This document shows, piece by piece, positions 19,514-22,056 of a stretch of DNA of 22,056 bases. A program made the position numbers and the translations under genes. The notes beneath the pieces were generated by a model. That model saw only the letters and a list, made by a program, of their open reading frames with translations. It did not search any database and was not told where the DNA came from. The stretch is from Saccoglossus kowalevskii. Its lineage: Eukaryota; Hemichordata; Enteropneusta; Harrimaniidae. The DNA is taken from positions 250,767 through 272,822 of the forward strand of contig NW_003106600.1 in assembly GCF_000003605.2 (NCBI RefSeq), given 5' to 3'. The stretch's first letter is position 1. Every line of letters starts with the position of its first letter.

Positions 19514-20602
19514 GTAAGTCTTGTACCCCCTCATTTCAAATTTAAGCTTTGTGTACATTTGTATAAATATTCAGCATGTCCATATCATTCTCCATATCTA
19601 TCCTACCTGACAAATTTCTTATATTGGCAAAAATTTTACTTGATAATGTATAACGTTAACTCACGGCCGTTGCCAGTGGCAAACTAGCCATGTGCACAAT
19701 GAGGTGTTAATATTTAGTTAAGTTGTTAAACTAGAATGCTTTGTTTCAGTTGGAATATATTTTCACTTTTTGATATTTAGCAAAAAATGCTTTTTCTTGA
19801 ATTATGACAAATCAGTATGTTAAACCAAATCAGGGTTTTCAGTGAAAATAATTCTGCCTAAAATAAAGTAGTTCTCAACAGATGTAGTGATATTTAAAAT
19901 GAAAGTTAAAGGTGTGAAATGGTTGAACTTTTTTCTTTCTTTTTCCCCCCAGCATGCATTGTAATAATATAGTTCCTCAGTGTAATAATAATTGAATTGT
20001 TGATAGTAATACTGCTGAAAGAACTAAAGAAATATTGTTGCATATTAATATTTAATATTTTCATGGTTAAGATGCATGTTTGCATGAATTGATGAAAACT
20101 TAGATAAATTTATTACTAAAACCTTTTACTTCTTCCAGTGTAACAGTTTCGCAGATTAAAACTTCTAAGATTATATATTTTTGAAGAAAGTTAAGGAAGC
20201 TTTATGTATCAAAGCTCCTTTAGCTTTCATATGTTCATACATTTGGCTGGAAACTTGTAAGATTCCGCATTACCGTATTAGCTGAAAGTAGCTTACGTAA
20301 AAACAGAGATGTTTTTATGGGCAAATTAAATTATAAAAATTCAGTATACAATTTTAATGATTTAGTTGCCACAAAAATGGCAGGTTTGTCTATTGCAGAT
20401 GAGCTTCTACTGGTGCAAATACTGTTCATTCCTATCAAATATTGTACATCAACAGTGACATTTTCATTTGAAAGTAATTTGCATATCAGCATTCTTGGTA
20501 TACAAATTAGAAATCAAAATTTCAATATAAAATACTTTGTTTGTGAGAAAACTTAGGAATGTATATTTCTGTGTGCTCATGTTTTCTCATTTTTTGTTGT
20601 AG
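19514..20602 (+). other. ankyrin intron 2 (1,089 bp)
   Basis: The intron runs from GTAAGT at 19514 to a T-rich acceptor, CTCATTTTTTGTTGTAG, ending at 20602. It is AT-rich with no further exon visible. It contains AGCTCCTTTAGCTTTCATAT at 20213-20232, an exact copy of 16397-16416 in intron 1. The open frame at 20317-20556 starts and ends inside the intron and looks like chance. Confidence 0.7.
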
Positions 20603-20704
20603 ACGGATGGTAATGCCAGTTTCCTGCGAGCTGCACGAGCTGGTAATTTGGATAAAGTCTTGGAATATTTGAAGGGGAGTACTGATATTAACACCAGCAA
20701 TGCT
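20603..20704 (+). CDS. ANK: ankyrin (ANK1/2/3 family), exon encoding the start of ankyrin repeat 1
   Basis: This 102-bp, 34-codon exon lies between TTTTTTGTTGTAG and GTAAGT. It begins TDGNA and continues [20 protein letters not shown], then STDINTSNA. The [18 protein letters not shown]...DINT string is the hallmark opening of the membrane-binding repeat domain of canonical ankyrins, from fly and worm to human ANK1-3. In those proteins it leads directly into the first full ANK repeat (N-G-L-N-A-L-H-L-A). Ankyrins tether spectrin to ion channels and adhesion proteins at the plasma membrane through about 24 ANK repeats, followed by ZU5-UPA and death domains. Only this first piece is in the window. 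Frame and phase (0/0) match the two upstream candidate exons. The SNA ending resembles invertebrate ankyrins (human ANK2 has CNQ there, from memory). The rest of the gene lies to the right of the window. Confidence 0.95.
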
Positions 20705-22056
20705 GTAAGTTTTTTGTTTTATTAAATTGTATTATATCTTCCAAGGATTTAAAAAGTCTGCAATTTTTTGAGCAGACAGCATAAATACTGTAAACTGCTT
20801 AATTTTTACCACTAGGATTGTTTGCAATGTTATGATTTTATGGCATTCCTGAAGACATAATTTTGCCCAAGTTACTGAAACTTTTTGTAGTAGGACCCCA
20901 AGAAAAATGTTCACTGCTAAAAGTAATTTTCACTGTCTTGTGAAATTCATGGAAATTATTCTCTCATGAAATTAAAGCAGATTACAGTATTTAATGTATG
21001 TGTATAATATTTAATGTCTTTACCCAGCTTAAGGTAGAAGCCTACTCATAAATTAAAAAACCCAGGATTCATTCATTTTGCAATAAATTGTACTCCAAGA
21101 ATATTGGCCTAAAAAAGGTTCGGGGTCACCACCCTTTTTTTCGAGAAATTGATGGTTGAATTTTAGTGGAAAGTCGCCATTTTGGCACGATTATAACACC
21201 TTTACCACAGGTTCCTATGGCAGAGATATTATGCAAAATCTAGCCTGGTGACATAGGATGAAAAAATCATATTGTTGATGATGGTGTACTTTTTGTTCTG
21301 AATTATTTAAAAAATCTGGGTTTTAAAAAGTGTCAAAAAATGCACATTTCTCAAAAAGCTTAACTGTAACACACAACATAATGCTTTTTCATGGTACCAT
21401 GGGACATTAGCTTCATGATTGTACATAATAAACTAATGAACATTGTCATGCGATTTATGACTAGGCTTCTACCTTAAGATTTAATGATACGCAACATGTT
21501 TTATATAAACATTCACATCATTGGTTGATTTGCTCCAATTAGAAAAAAGGGTTACTCCTCATATTGGGTGATGAGAAGCTCCTTTTTCATCATGTCATTT
21601 GGAGAGAGTGTTATGAATCCCTGGTTTTGCAAGCAGTCTGTATTTTCTAAACCCTTTACTCATTGGCTAACAAGCTCCAATTGGGAGACAGGTTTCATTT
21701 GTCTTCGCTGGAAAGGTCAGCCATATACATTTTTCTTGACGCTTGTTGGTTTTTATGAAGTGATGTACATGAGGGTTCATACAGTAAGATTTGCCATCAT
21801 AAACAAACCGAATACCTGTAAGTATGACAAAAAAAACATTATTTTATTCTGATCTTTCTAAAATTGTAAGGGTACAACTCCCTTATGCTCGACAACCTTT
21901 TTAAACTTTATCTATTTTTGGTTGTCATACCAATATTGAGTGGTTAAATAATTTATGCACAACTGACTGATGATTATCTGATGTCTGTGTATCCATAATC
22001 CTAGTGGATTACCACCAGGCACCAGGTGAAAGAACCACCTCCAAGCTCAGAGGTTA
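20705..22056 (+). other. ankyrin intron 3, incomplete
   Basis: The intron begins with GTAAGT at 20705 and runs to the end of the window without a believable acceptor and exon continuing the ankyrin repeats. It contains the TTAA-flanked MITE (21029-21477). The open frame at 21568-21852 is not similar to anything I recognise and has no splice context. The terminal bases CACCAGGCACCAGGTG near 22012 form a short direct repeat. Confidence 0.65.
21029..21477. mobile_element. piggyBac-like MITE with TTAA target duplication
   Basis: TTAA at 21029-21032 and TTAA at 21474-21477 flank a 441-bp element. Its ends are inverted: the left end reads GGTAGAAGCCTACTCATAAAT and the right end reads ATTTATGACTAGGCTTCTACC, a mismatch of one base over 21. 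Including the flanking C/TTAA/G the match is 25 of 26. A TTAA duplication is the signature of piggyBac transposases. The element is far too short to encode one and has no long frame, so it is non-autonomous. Nearly intact ends suggest it is not ancient. Family assignment is by target site only, since the ends do not begin with the common CCC/CCY of classic piggyBac. Confidence 0.75.

Noticed and set aside
14796-20277. TACCGTA heptamers at 14796, 16429 and 20271 as further excision scars
   Set aside because: About 2.4 are expected by chance on both strands, so three is not an enrichment. Only the octamer TACCGGTA is.
21568-21852. 94-codon open frame near the right end
   Set aside because: It lies within ankyrin intron 3 with no acceptor/donor framing it and no resemblance to ankyrin repeats or any family I know.

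Overview
This window is eukaryotic nuclear DNA. It is AT-rich, with roughly one third G+C by eye. It has no long open reading frames, no operons and no bacterial-style gene packing. Instead it holds short exons with clean GT/AG boundaries, very large introns, several tandem-repeat arrays and non-autonomous transposon-like elements. The only recognisable gene is the 5' end of an ankyrin gene (ANK1/2/3 family, the spectrin-binding membrane adaptor), on the + strand. A marine invertebrate such as a mollusc, other lophotrochozoan or invertebrate deuterostome fits the base composition, repeat style and intron size. The sequence alone does not fix the species.

Layout. Bases 1-801 are a ~155-bp tandem array that runs off the left edge. 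Bases 802-6198 are AT-rich flanking DNA with no gene I can support. They hold a small 26-bp duplication, a G14 run, a 28-bp dimeric minisatellite and a possible promoter region with a CCAAT box. A candidate first coding exon (6199-6279, 27 codons) follows. Intron 1 is about 13.2 kb. It contains a 170-bp dimeric array (8631-9419), three 50-bp repeats (12041-12190), six 43-bp repeats (12492-12749) and a ~1-kb fold-back element built of alternating subunits (18237-19257). Then come a 45-bp exon (19469-19513), a 1.1-kb intron, and a 102-bp exon (20603-20704) that encodes the start of the first ankyrin repeat. The last intron carries a ~450-bp piggyBac-like MITE with TTAA flanks (21029-21477). The next ankyrin exon must lie beyond the right edge.

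The three exons are all in phase 0 and join into one 76-residue N-terminal segment. It has an acidic lead of 27 residues, a 15-residue linker, and then the ankyrin core. The exon 3 assignment is strong. Exons 1 and 2 rest on splice signals, frame and context.

The most interesting non-coding signals are these: six copies of the palindrome TACCGGTA where about 0.2 are expected, one of them visible as a 6-bp insertion inside a tandem repeat; four independent CCAATCAGA loci; and three unrelated arrays that all show alternating A/B dimers.
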